Positions 33,138-41,802 of a stretch of DNA of 64,000 nucleotides are shown here, piece after piece. The position numbers and the translations under genes are program-made. Within the stretch, counting starts at the first letter, position 1, and each line of letters starts with the position of its first letter. Origin of the DNA: an uncultured Duncaniella sp. (GTDB taxonomy: Bacteria > Bacteroidota > Bacteroidia > Bacteroidales > Muribaculaceae). The stretch is from contig NZ_CAJTMT010000009.1 in assembly GCF_910577345.1 (NCBI RefSeq), positions 1 to 64,000 of the forward strand, given 5' to 3'. The notes beneath the pieces were generated by a model that made no database searches, was not told where the DNA came from, and was given only the letters and a program-made list of their open reading frames with translations.

Positions 33138-34746
33138 GGAAGTCTATCTTAACGACGTGCAGTGGGACCTGATGACCGTGGTCCAGGCGCGTCTGACTAT
33201 TCTCGTTGCCGGACGTGCCTTCGGCAAGGGTATGGTCCACGCACTCTGGAACCGGCGCAATTTTGAGCGTATGCCCGGATCTATCACGGGTATTGTTTCC
33301 GCGAATGGTAAGCGCGCCCTTACGAACACTCTGCCGTCAATGCTTGTCCACTGGGAGAACTGGGGACTTAAGCGCAATATCCATTGGAGTATCGGTATCA
33401 AACCTCCGAAGGCATGGGGATGGAAAGAACCCATCTTCCCGGTGCAGAACTATGAGAATGTCCTCGCTTTCTGCAATGGTTCCGTCGGATATATAATCTC
33501 TCAGGACCGTTCAGGTACATCGAACTCGCAATCCTACGATGCTCTCGATGTCGACGAGGCTAAATTTATCGACTTCGAGCAGTTCAAGGATGAGACCCTT
33601 CCTGCCCTCCGTGGCAATCGTCAGCATTTCGGTAAGCATTTCTTTCATCATTCCATGCTCATATCGTCCGATATGCCTGTCACAAAAAAAGGCTCCTGGT
33701 TCCTTGACTATGATAAGAAATGCGACCCTGAGGTCATCGAGCTTATACGCGGACTGGTCTATGAGATCAATGCAATCAATAAAAAGGTCAGGGAACTTCG
33801 AGCCAAAGGTATCAATCCTCCGCCATATCTGCGTGACCATTACAAGAGTCTTAACCGCGACCTGTGCCGTCTCCGTCATGTGGCCGTAGATTACCGTGAG
33901 GTATCCACGATTGACAATCTTGTCGTGCTCGGTGAGGCTTTCATCCGGCAGCTAAAGCGCGATCTTCCCCCTCTGACCTTTCAGACCTCGGTACTGTGCA
34001 AGCGCATAGGCATCGCCCGCGACGGTTTCTATTCCTCGATGACGGAGGCTCACAAGTATTCGGCTACAAACTTCTCTCACCTCGATAATTGTGAGTACGA
34101 TTTCGATAAGCTGAAGGATCAGTCGTCGCTCATGGATGCTGACGTTGACCCGAAGAAGCCTATCTGTGTGGCCTTTGACTACAATGCAAATATCAACTGG
34201 CTTGTGGCCGGTCAGCCAAGAGGTCGGAAACTGTTTGTCCTTAAATCCTTCTTTGTGAAGTATGAGCGTAAGCTGAAGGAGCTCGTGGGTGATTTCTGCA
34301 AGTATTACCGTTATCATGCCAACAAACGTGTGGTGTTCTATTTCGACAATACCGCCAAACAGGGCGCGTATGCCGTAGACGATACAACATTCATGAATGT
34401 CATCCACAATGCTTTCCGCGCTAACGGTTGGATGGTGACTTTGGTTGACATCGGTCCTGCGATGAACCAGATGGTGAAGCATCTCCTTATCAACCGTATG
34501 TTCGCCGGTCAGGCAAAGCTCATGCCAATGATAAACCGTGAGAACAACGAGGATCTTCTGATTTCAATTCAGACCGCCGGGGTCTACAATGGTAAGAAGG
34601 ACAAGCGAGGCGAGAAGCTTGGCGAGACTGAGGAGAACCTGCTTGAGAACAGAACTGACGGTTCCGATGCTTTTGATACACTCTGTATCGGCTGTGAGAA
34701 TCATCCACGCTCGACATCTATTGTTTCGGTAACATCGTCATTCTGA
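33121..34746 (+). CDS. Terminase large subunit
   Basis: A 541-residue packaging motor, from ATG 33121. The ATPase domain has a Walker A-like LVAGRAFGKG (about 28-37) and Walker B DALDVDEAKFID (about 139-150). The C-terminal RNase H-like nuclease contains CVAFDYNANINWLV and VVFYFDNTAK with the expected metal-binding Asp residues, and NRTDGSDAFDTL near the end. It cuts concatemers and drives DNA into proheads, docked to the portal encoded at 37775. Length is typical. Confidence 0.88.
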   Translation: MEMQDKEVYLNDVQWDLMTVVQARLTILVAGRAFGKGMVHALWNRRNFERMPGSITGIVSANGKRALTNTLPSMLVHWENWGLKRNIHWSIGIKPPKAWGWKEPIFPVQNYENVLAFCNGSVGYIISQDRSGTSNSQSYDALDVDEAKFIDFEQFKDETLPALRGNRQHFGKHFFHHSMLISSDMPVTKKGSWFLDYDKKCDPEVIELIRGLVYEINAINKKVRELRAKGINPPPYLRDHYKSLNRDLCRLRHVAVDYREVSTIDNLVVLGEAFIRQLKRDLPPLTFQTSVLCKRIGIARDGFYSSMTEAHKYSATNFSHLDNCEYDFDKLKDQSSLMDADVDPKKPICVAFDYNANINWLVAGQPRGRKLFVLKSFFVKYERKLKELVGDFCKYYRYHANKRVVFYFDNTAKQGAYAVDDTTFMNVIHNAFRANGWMVTLVDIGPAMNQMVKHLLINRMFAGQAKLMPMINRENNEDLLISIQTAGVYNGKKDKRGEKLGETEENLLENRTDGSDAFDTLCIGCENHPRSTSIVSVTSSF

Positions 34747-34795
34747 TGTTATGCCCCTGATTCGGCAGGGAGAGGTGTATGTTATTTAGTCTTAT

Positions 34796-35148
34796 CTGAA
34801 TTGCTGCTTTCGGTTGGGAGAACTGAGGAAAATGGATGTTGTCATCGTATGCCGTTGTCCGGCTTTTGAATCTTGTTCCCGCCTTCGTCCTTTTACGCCG
34901 CAAAGTTAATGCCATTCCCCCTTGCGCCAAGGATATACGCAGTCCGCCGCCAAAAACTCCAGCCCTTACGGGTAGTTTTTTGGCGGCGGATCCTTGTCTC
35001 CGGACGTGTGAATGGCACTTTCCGGGCAGTGTAAAAGGTAACTCAAACGCGAAAACAAGATTGAAAAGTCAAACAACTTTAACTTATACGATTATGACAA
35101 CTTCTATTTTTTCATCCTCAGTTCTCCCAACCGAAAGCAGCAATTCAG
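34796..35148. repeat. Inverted duplication around a gene start (33-bp perfect arms)
   Basis: Bases 34796-34828 are the perfect reverse complement of 35116-35148. The similarity continues imperfectly inward, about 95 bases per arm, so the left arm is an inverted copy of the leader, ATG and first codons of the gene at 35094. The 287-base interior also carries a hairpin (TCCGCCGCC plus AAAAACT against AGTTTTTTGGCGGCGGA, 34943-34991). The whole gap 34747-35093 is otherwise non-coding. Confidence 0.85.
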
Positions 35149-35600
35149 AATTTGTAAAAGGTTCTCACCGCTCTTCCAATCTTGATAAGTCTTATATGTC
35201 GGATTTTGACGATGATTGCTCTCTGGTGAATGAAATTGACCATCGTTATTCTGTCGAGGGCTATGATATGCCTGATTATGACAATGACCGTGAGATTGAG
35301 GAGTATTTACACGAACTGGCCATCACCGATGAACTTAATGAATATTACGCTTACATTGACGCGATGGCTGCGCTTGAACCTAAGAAATGTGCTGAAGTGG
35401 ATAAGGCCGAGGAAGTAATATTTCCTCGCATCCGCAAAAGAGATGCGCGTTTCTACACTAAGCCGATACAGAGCGGGAACGCATCTCATTGGCTCGTGAT
35501 TGATTCCAAGGACTATTCTTTTGAGGCTCTTGAACTGACCGAACGCGATGCGCTGAACCTCGCGACATCTCTTAACAACCGTATGACATCCGTTTATTAA
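35094..35600 (+). CDS. Acidic phage protein, unknown function
   Basis: A 168-residue protein starting MTTSIFSSSVLPTESSNSEF. It is strongly acidic (FDDDCSLVNEIDHRYS, DMPDYDNDREIEEYLHELA), with a basic patch near 115 (FPRIRKRDARFY). Its first codons lie within the right arm of the inverted duplication, so its expression could be affected by hairpin formation or inversion. No family recognised. Confidence 0.6.
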   Translation: MTTSIFSSSVLPTESSNSEFVKGSHRSSNLDKSYMSDFDDDCSLVNEIDHRYSVEGYDMPDYDNDREIEEYLHELAITDELNEYYAYIDAMAALEPKKCAEVDKAEEVIFPRIRKRDARFYTKPIQSGNASHWLVIDSKDYSFEALELTERDALNLATSLNNRMTSVY

Positions 35601-35617
35601 TCTTAGTGTATCTCTTT

Positions 35618-36067
35618 ATGAAATCTTATAATATTCCTATCGTTAAAATGATTTATGTTTCCGATAACTATGACATGCCACAACTTAAATGTTCCAAGGA
35701 TGCTTTTAAGGCTTTCCGCAATAGTTATGATGATGGAGAAATAGGAATGCAGGAATTTTTTAAAGTCGCCTATCTCAATAGGGCTAATAAACTGATTGGC
35801 ATTCATACGGTTTCAATAGGTGGCACGGCTTCGACCGTGGTCGACATTAAAATATTGTTAAGTGGCGCTCTGACCGCCAAGGCAGAATCCATCATGCTTT
35901 GCCACAACCATCCATCGGGTAATAGGAGACCAAGTTGCATGGATGATAATTTGACTAAGAAGATTGTCAGTGCAGCCGCTCTGTTTGAAATGAAAGTGTT
36001 GGACCACATAATAATTACTCCTGACCCAAAAGCCTATTATAGCTATGCGGATGAAGGTAAAATTTAA
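35618..36067 (+). CDS. RadC/JAB-domain protein
   Basis: A 149-residue protein (ATG 35618; a GTG four codons upstream is possible). The JAMM metal site CHNHPSG (His 96 and 98) followed by PSCMDD is clear. Unlike chromosomal RadC it lacks the N-terminal HhH region. RadC-type proteins are common on phages and conjugative elements, where their role is unresolved. It lies between terminase and portal genes as an accessory gene. Confidence 0.82.
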   Translation: MKSYNIPIVKMIYVSDNYDMPQLKCSKDAFKAFRNSYDDGEIGMQEFFKVAYLNRANKLIGIHTVSIGGTASTVVDIKILLSGALTAKAESIMLCHNHPSGNRRPSCMDDNLTKKIVSAAALFEMKVLDHIIITPDPKAYYSYADEGKI

Positions 36068-36090
36068 TTGATACATGGTAATCTGACCGT

Positions 36091-36119
36091 GGGAGGTGGT
36101 AATTACTGCCTCCTTTTTG
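36091..36119 (+). terminator. Terminator after radC-like gene
   Basis: GGAGG/CCTCC stem (36092-36096, 36109-36113) with a T5 run. Confidence 0.6.
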
Positions 36120-36129
36120 TGTTGGGAAT

Positions 36130-36400
36130 TTTGGATATTTTGACCAAAAAAGTTTGTTTATTGGTCAAAATGTCCACTACATATTCCGCTGGTAATTACT
36201 TGCATCCGAGCGGTTTTGCGTAGGGCAGTGGGGGCTGAGCTTCGTCAGACCCGCTTGAAAAGCGGGATTTCGCGCGCCTAAAACCCTATTTGTTAAGGGT
36301 TTTAGGCGCGGATGAGTGGGATTTCTTTGGAAATCCCTGTCGGCACCTCAATCCCGGCCATGCGATGTGCCTGGCCGTGAGCCTTTTCGGTGCCGACAGG
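36130..36400. other. Hairpin-rich non-coding stretch
   Basis: Successive hairpins: GGATATTTTGACC against GGTCAAAATGTCC (36131-36173); CCCGCTT/AAGCGGG (36250-36266); a perfect 15-bp stem CGCGCCTAAAACCCT (36273-36287 with 36296-36310); GGGATTT/AAATCCC (36318-36337); and a 12-bp stem CCTGTCGGCACC (36336-36347 with 36389-36400) enclosing GGCCA/TGGCC. Only the outermost are terminator-like. The rest of the gap to 36512 holds nothing recognised. A structured RNA or packaging/origin site is possible. Confidence 0.6.
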
Positions 36401-36512
36401 ACAGGGGCTTTCGCCCACAGCGGTAATGTTTTTTTCTTGGACATGGCCTTTGGCCTTGTCTTTTTATTCAATGTCTGTTGACTCTACCTTTGCTGCATAA
36501 TCACAACGTGCA

Positions 36513-37553
36513 ATGGCAGTCACAGTACTCACTTCGATACACCCTCAAATGTTCACTTCGGAACTGTGCGAGTTTGCTTTCAGGGCAGACCGTACGGAAA
36601 CCGGATTCCGTCTATTGGATTCCGCCGGAACTGTGCTGCTCGATACGCTGTATTATCCTGCTCTCGATGGCACTGTTACGGTCTATGGTCTGAACCGAAT
36701 CCTTGACGATGTGATAGGAGATGACGGCCCGGTTGATTTCAGCATCGAGATAGATTCAGAACCGGTGGCCGGATTCAAGGCTTTCAGGTGCCGTGTCGCT
36801 GTGGAGTTTTCCGCTGATTCATTTCTTGCAAACCGGTTCATGACATCCGTGACTGGTGAACGTGATACTGCTGTCGGCCGTCATGAGTGCCTGTCTGTCT
36901 ATAATCCTGAAGCCTTACCGTTGACAGTGACGGCTTCATATCTGTCTTACGACGGGGCGGTTGTCTCCAAGGAGTTTGATGGCCTGATTCCTGCCGATGG
37001 TTCCAAGGAAATTCATTATTACAATGTTTCTCCAATCAGGTTCAATGACTTCGCGGTGGGAGAGCTTATCGGGTTCGTCGTTCACTGCGGATCCCGATGT
37101 CAACGTTACCGTGTACTGATGGACCCTCCGCAGCATGACCCTGCTATAATATTCCGCAATGCTTTCAACTGCTGGGAGACAATCTTCCTTTGTGGTGAGA
37201 AGGAAACGGATGTAGCTTTCACTCGTTCGTCCGCCATGGTCAACGGCCGTTTCCTTAATTATGACCTTGACGAAGTAATCACCTACAAGGCTTCCACAGG
37301 CCCGATGCGCCATGGAAGTGACCGTCTCGCCCGCGACCTTGCCCGTTCATCGGCCGTGTTCCTGCTTCGTTCTGACGGTACTCCGGGGGAACGACTGACC
37401 ATAACCGATTGTGATGTGAAAACTGATAATGCGGATGACACCATCCCGTCATTCTCTTTCACATACCGTAAGGCTTCACTTGTCTCGACAGATTTTGTAT
37501 CGCCTGAGCCTTATAGAATTTTTGACAATACATTCGACCTGACCTATGAATAG
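36513..37553 (+). CDS. Phage tail/connector-region protein, unknown function
   Basis: A 346-residue beta-rich protein (FRLLDSAGTVLLDTLYYPAL, DEVITYKASTGPMRHGSDRL) with no recognised domain. It overlaps the next small gene by 8 bases and precedes the portal gene, so a virion role is likely. Confidence 0.6.
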   Translation: MAVTVLTSIHPQMFTSELCEFAFRADRTETGFRLLDSAGTVLLDTLYYPALDGTVTVYGLNRILDDVIGDDGPVDFSIEIDSEPVAGFKAFRCRVAVEFSADSFLANRFMTSVTGERDTAVGRHECLSVYNPEALPLTVTASYLSYDGAVVSKEFDGLIPADGSKEIHYYNVSPIRFNDFAVGELIGFVVHCGSRCQRYRVLMDPPQHDPAIIFRNAFNCWETIFLCGEKETDVAFTRSSAMVNGRFLNYDLDEVITYKASTGPMRHGSDRLARDLARSSAVFLLRSDGTPGERLTITDCDVKTDNADDTIPSFSFTYRKASLVSTDFVSPEPYRIFDNTFDLTYE

Positions 37554-37791
37554 ACCTGCAAAATGTATCCATTGGCGTGATGCCATAGCCCTCCTTGAAT
37601 CCGGAATACCGGTTGACCTTAAGGTCTGGAAACTCAGCACCGGTGACATCATCGTTTACAAAGGAGTCATCTGCACCGGCGGACACTGGCGTAAAGGAAC
37701 CCACCGAATCTTCATTCCATCAAGCAGACTGCCGAGGGAATTTAGGGATATAACACTTTTTGAGATAAACGGACATGAAATCATCAGATGA
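37546..37791 (+). CDS. Small conserved phage protein
   Basis: An 81-residue protein (HWRDAIALLESGIPVDLKVW, YKGVICTGGHWRKGTHRIFI). A small beta-barrel-like pattern; conserved position between tail and portal genes. Overlaps both neighbours by 8 and 17 bases, indicating translational coupling. Function unknown. Confidence 0.6.
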   Translation: MNRPAKCIHWRDAIALLESGIPVDLKVWKLSTGDIIVYKGVICTGGHWRKGTHRIFIPSSRLPREFRDITLFEINGHEIIR

Positions 37792-39181
37792 CAACCGGGG
37801 GGCACAGACCCCTTTCTATGCCGGCGGTGAAATCTTCACCGTCTCTGTTCCTGAGGCTAATGCTCTTGCGGAGGTCTCTGATTCATCCATCGTTTTTGAC
37901 GAGGATGGATCGGCTATTGACTCAAAACCGGTTCCGGGTTACGAGGGATTGAAGTACATTCCGTTCGGTTCCTCTGATACACTCCCTTTCGATTTGATAA
38001 GGAACATCGGATCCGACGAGGTACTTTCTCAGAACCTCTTTTTCAATATCCTTACGGCGTATGGTTCCGGCTTACGTTATGTTGATCCGGCGACAAAGGA
38101 ACCCTCCTCGGACCGTGACATCAGGAGCTTCATGCTGCATAATTCCATGAATGAGTTTTTCTTGGAGCAATGCACGGATATGAAGTTTTATTTCTTTGCC
38201 GTGGCAGTAATTATCCTCGATCGTGCCGGTAAAAAGATTGTACAGGTCCGTCATAAGGACGCATGTTACTGCCGTTTTGAAAAGGCAGACCGCAAGGGAC
38301 GCATCAACCATGTTTTCTATGCCAACTGGCGAAAGGCCGGGTCGCTGTCCCGTAAGGAGGTAGAGGTTATCACGCTCCTTAATGAAAAGGATCCGCTCGG
38401 ACATCTGGAGGTCCTGTTGGGTAAGGCACCCGGAGTCGACGGGGTGACACGAGAGCGTACCACTGACCGTAAGTTCGCCATAGTCATGCGCTTTCCTACC
38501 CCTGGGCAACGTTATTATCCAACCCCTTACTATACCTCACTGTTCCGTGGTGATTGGTTTGATATAAAGCGTCTCATCGGCAAAGGCAAAAAGGCCAAGA
38601 TACGCAATCATGCTTCTGTCCGCTATCAGGTTGAGATTCATCGTGACTACTGGTCATCACTCGTTGAGGAGCGTGGGCTGGTGGATCCTGAGGACATCAA
38701 GGCTATGCAGGTCGAAGAAAAACGCAAGATACGTGATTTTGTAACCGGTGTCGAGAACAGCGGTAAGGTATGGATCACCGGCTATTATATCGACAGCTAC
38801 GGAAAGGAGCAGCGCATGGTCCGTATCAATGTGGTTGATTCCGGAAAGGAGGGAGGTGATTGGTCTGAGGATATTCAGGAAGCTGCCAACACTGTCTGCT
38901 ATGGTACCAACATCCATCCTAATCTTGTGGGGGCTACGCCGGGCAAGTCGCAGTCAAATAACAGCGGTTCCGACAAACGTGAGCTCTTCACTCTCAAGCA
39001 GAGCCTCGAGACCGCATTCCATGACATGCTGCTCAAAGTGCATGAGGTGATAATCCATTTTAACGGATGGCAGGACAAGGTTGTTCCTCAGGTGCCGATT
39101 GTCCTGCTAACAACTCTTGATAAGAACACTGACGCGAAGAAGGTTCTTCCCGATGGCTCTTCGTCTGATCCAAACTCCTGA
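37775..39181 (+). CDS. Portal protein
   Basis: A 468-residue protein. The N-terminal GLKYIPFGSSDTLPFDLIRN, the central RFPTPGQRYYPTPYYTSLFR and the late IHPNLVGATPGKSQSNNSGS with a following helical stretch match portal proteins of Bacteroidales phages. Portals form the dodecameric DNA gate of the head and bind terminase. The gene follows terminase after an accessory insert (RadC and two others). Confidence 0.78.
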   Translation: MKSSDDNRGAQTPFYAGGEIFTVSVPEANALAEVSDSSIVFDEDGSAIDSKPVPGYEGLKYIPFGSSDTLPFDLIRNIGSDEVLSQNLFFNILTAYGSGLRYVDPATKEPSSDRDIRSFMLHNSMNEFFLEQCTDMKFYFFAVAVIILDRAGKKIVQVRHKDACYCRFEKADRKGRINHVFYANWRKAGSLSRKEVEVITLLNEKDPLGHLEVLLGKAPGVDGVTRERTTDRKFAIVMRFPTPGQRYYPTPYYTSLFRGDWFDIKRLIGKGKKAKIRNHASVRYQVEIHRDYWSSLVEERGLVDPEDIKAMQVEEKRKIRDFVTGVENSGKVWITGYYIDSYGKEQRMVRINVVDSGKEGGDWSEDIQEAANTVCYGTNIHPNLVGATPGKSQSNNSGSDKRELFTLKQSLETAFHDMLLKVHEVIIHFNGWQDKVVPQVPIVLLTTLDKNTDAKKVLPDGSSSDPNS

Positions 39182-39188
39182 TTCAATT

Positions 39189-40031
39189 ATGACAATTACT
39201 CAAGAAATTTTTGAACATTTCTGTCCGGTGGCCCTCAATCCGGGAAATGGAATATTTACTGCGGTCGCCAATGCCTTATCATTGCGCATGGAGTTTGTCA
39301 GAACTGTGCTTGGTCCGGAACTCCTTGACCGGGTCAATGAGTCCGGCTTCTCCCCTCTGCTCACCCCTCTTGATGATTTCGAAGAGCTTTGCCGTGCTGT
39401 CGCCCGCTATGTCTGTGTCTCGGCCTTCAATGATTCTGTTCCGCAGCTTGACCTCGTGCTTACCGATACCGGCTTCGGTATCGTGAGCAATGGTAATGTA
39501 GCTCCGGCAAGTTTTGACCGTGTTCAGCGTCTTCTTTCCTCCTTGAAACGTGAGATGGATGATGTTTTCGATGATATTCTTTCATCTGCCCGTACTGCCG
39601 GAGGATGGTCAGACTCCGAGTATGCACGGCCGTGGTTCAAGTCTATTTTCTGGCGTGGGCGTGATGCAAGGCTATTCGGTGATCCGATGGCCACAAGAAG
39701 CGCCCTCGATTCTCTGGCTCCTGTCATTTCTTCCGCAGAGGTACGGCTGAAGGAGCTTGTGTCTCCGGAATTCTTTCAGGAACTGTGTGCATATTGCCGT
39801 AATGGAGTCTTTTCACCGGTCATGCAACAGGTGCTTTCATTTGCCAGAAATTATGTCGTCTCTTTGGTCAAGGATGATGGCTCCGTCTCTGTCCACAAAC
39901 GGATGTTGCTTGGTTTCCTTGAAAAATATCCGGAGGAATTCAACACTTATATAAGTTCATCCGCTTTCCGCGCCAATCATTTCAAACCGTATGAAAACAG
40001 AAAAGAAGACCCGTGTTTCTTTTTCGGATAA
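39189..40031 (+). CDS. DUF6712-like head-tail protein
   Basis: A 280-residue helical protein from ATG 39189. It has the position (right after portal) and general pattern of DUF6712 proteins in Bacteroidales phages, which are probably head completion or connector proteins. It overlaps the next gene by 41 bases. Confidence 0.55.
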   Translation: MTITQEIFEHFCPVALNPGNGIFTAVANALSLRMEFVRTVLGPELLDRVNESGFSPLLTPLDDFEELCRAVARYVCVSAFNDSVPQLDLVLTDTGFGIVSNGNVAPASFDRVQRLLSSLKREMDDVFDDILSSARTAGGWSDSEYARPWFKSIFWRGRDARLFGDPMATRSALDSLAPVISSAEVRLKELVSPEFFQELCAYCRNGVFSPVMQQVLSFARNYVVSLVKDDGSVSVHKRMLLGFLEKYPEEFNTYISSSAFRANHFKPYENRKEDPCFFFG

Positions 40032-40764
40032 AATCCTTTCAATTGAGCTCCCGAAGTCTTGGCCGGAGCTTACACAGGAGGAACTGCGAGGAATATATGA
40101 TCTGAAAGCGGAAGTCGAGCCGGATCATTTCATTTTCCGCTCGTTCTGCCTGTTGTCCGGCTGCCGGGTTATCCGTCATACCAGAGACGGATTCCTGTGT
40201 GCTTTTCCTGTCGATGGTTCCGGTGACGTGCCCTGTATGGTGAGGCCTATGGAGCTTGTCGAGCTTCTTGACCCCCTGAATTTTCTCTTGTCTCCGGGAG
40301 ATGTGGCTGTCAGGCTCGATTCAATGCGTGGCTGTAGTGCCGTTGATGCTCAGCTCCATGGAGTGAGTTTCGGTGACTACATAACATTGGAGAACTTATA
40401 TCAGGGGTTCATCGCGTCCCGGTCTGATGCTTCTCTCGTGGCTATGGCACGGAAGCTTTATCCCGGAATTCAGGTGGATGTCCTCTCTGTGGCCGAGCAG
40501 TTGAACATTCTCAACTGGTTTGTTCAGTTGAAGACTGTTTTCTCCTCTGCTTTCCCTCATTTCTTCCGTCCTGTCAAGGATGGTGACGGCAATGGTCCGA
40601 TGTCGCCACTTGAAGTGATGAATAATGAAATCCGGATTTTGACCGGTGGGGATGTGACAAAGGAAAAGGTAGTTCTTGCCATAGACTGTTGGCGCGCTCT
40701 TACGGAACTTGATTTCAAGGCCAAGGAGGCAACCGAAATGAAGAAACGCATGAATAAGAAGTGA
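39991..40764 (+). CDS. Phage connector/tail-region protein, unknown function
   Basis: A 257-residue helical protein (LPKSWPELTQEELRGIYDLK, AEQLNILNWFVQLKTVFSSA, EVMNNEIRILTGGDVTKEKV). Related genes occur in the neck-tail block of Bacteroidales prophages. The 41-base overlap with the previous gene is long, but both frames look coding. Role unknown; tail assembly is likely. Confidence 0.55.
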   Translation: MKTEKKTRVSFSDKILSIELPKSWPELTQEELRGIYDLKAEVEPDHFIFRSFCLLSGCRVIRHTRDGFLCAFPVDGSGDVPCMVRPMELVELLDPLNFLLSPGDVAVRLDSMRGCSAVDAQLHGVSFGDYITLENLYQGFIASRSDASLVAMARKLYPGIQVDVLSVAEQLNILNWFVQLKTVFSSAFPHFFRPVKDGDGNGPMSPLEVMNNEIRILTGGDVTKEKVVLAIDCWRALTELDFKAKEATEMKKRMNKK

Positions 40765-40765
40765 C

Positions 40766-41269
40766 ATGGATGCTAAGAATTATTTTGACTCGGAAGCCTA
40801 TTTCTCCACTCTGTGCAATTCCAATAAATTTTCGGTGAAGCACGGTTTCCGTTTCTGTACATGCAGTGGTATCGAGCAGCTTCAGGGACCCTTGCAGAGT
40901 TTCAGGACCACAAACGCTTTCTTTTGTCTTGATGACACCAATGACGGTTCACTGTTTCAGGGAAAGAGCGGGGGATGGTTCAAGAAAAGGACTTTCACGG
41001 TTTTTCTCCTCCATCGTTACGACATGAAAAGGGAGCAGGACAGGATCATGGTCCTTCATCGGTGTCGTGAACTTTTCAGACAGCTCTGCACACGTCTGCT
41101 TATTGATTCAGATGACCTCGAAAATGAGATGGTCTATCTTCATACTGAAAACATTCTTTCCCGTGAGCTCGGACGGTATTTTCTCAACGGATGCACCGGA
41201 CTTTACTTCATGATTGATGTGAGCGAACCGGTGGATCTTACTTATAATGAATCGGAATGGCAGAGCTGA
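40766..41269 (+). CDS. Neck/tail completion protein, unknown type
   Basis: A 167-residue protein (FSVKHGFRFCTCSGIEQLQG, KKRTFTVFLLHRYDMKREQD) starting one base after the previous stop and overlapping the next gene by 13. Position before the gp10-like gene suggests a tail terminator or neck protein. No motif recognised. Confidence 0.5.
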   Translation: MDAKNYFDSEAYFSTLCNSNKFSVKHGFRFCTCSGIEQLQGPLQSFRTTNAFFCLDDTNDGSLFQGKSGGWFKKRTFTVFLLHRYDMKREQDRIMVLHRCRELFRQLCTRLLIDSDDLENEMVYLHTENILSRELGRYFLNGCTGLYFMIDVSEPVDLTYNESEWQS

Positions 41270-41745
41270 GAGATGTCGACAGGTATGTCGATGAATGGAC
41301 ACGCACACAGTTGCTTATATGGAAAGAAAAGATTGAACGCCTGAAGGTGGTCCGTTCCGGACGTCTCCATCAGTCGTTCTCCGATAGCATTTCCGATTCA
41401 GCAGCCGGAAAGACCATCACTATGAAGTTTGCCAGATACGGCATATATCAGGCCCTCGGTGTAGGTCGCGGTTACTCTCATGACAATGGCGGGGATCTCC
41501 GGATTCTTGACAAGTCATATCGTGAGGCCCATGGCCTCGATAAGCCGAGATGGGCCGGTCCCATACCTCCTTTGTATGATTCCTACATGACTTCCGGTAA
41601 ACCCCGTAAGAAACGCGATTGGTATTCCAAGAAACTTTATATGTCCACGATGGCCATGGTAGAGGATCTTGCGCGCATAACAGGTGATGAAGGCGTGAGG
41701 ATTATCTGTGAAGCCCTGTCCGATACCCGCAATGCCCTGCGCTGA
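41257..41745 (+). CDS. HK97-gp10-like neck/tail protein
   Basis: A 162-residue protein with the pattern of gp10-like tail completion proteins: an N-terminal helix (DEWTRTQLLIWKEKIERLKV), RSGRLHQSF, then FARYGIYQALGVGRGY. It probably links head and tail. It ends the neck block before the fibre genes. Confidence 0.6.
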   Translation: MAELRDVDRYVDEWTRTQLLIWKEKIERLKVVRSGRLHQSFSDSISDSAAGKTITMKFARYGIYQALGVGRGYSHDNGGDLRILDKSYREAHGLDKPRWAGPIPPLYDSYMTSGKPRKKRDWYSKKLYMSTMAMVEDLARITGDEGVRIICEALSDTRNALR

Positions 41746-41802
41746 TTGTCTTTTTTCACTGTCTCCGGCGATTCTATTTTTGCATTGCTTTAATTTCTTT
41801 CC

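Noticed and set aside
36290..36481. Small genes on either strand within the hairpin region
   Set aside because: Both frames arise from the inverted repeats; no start context and no family.
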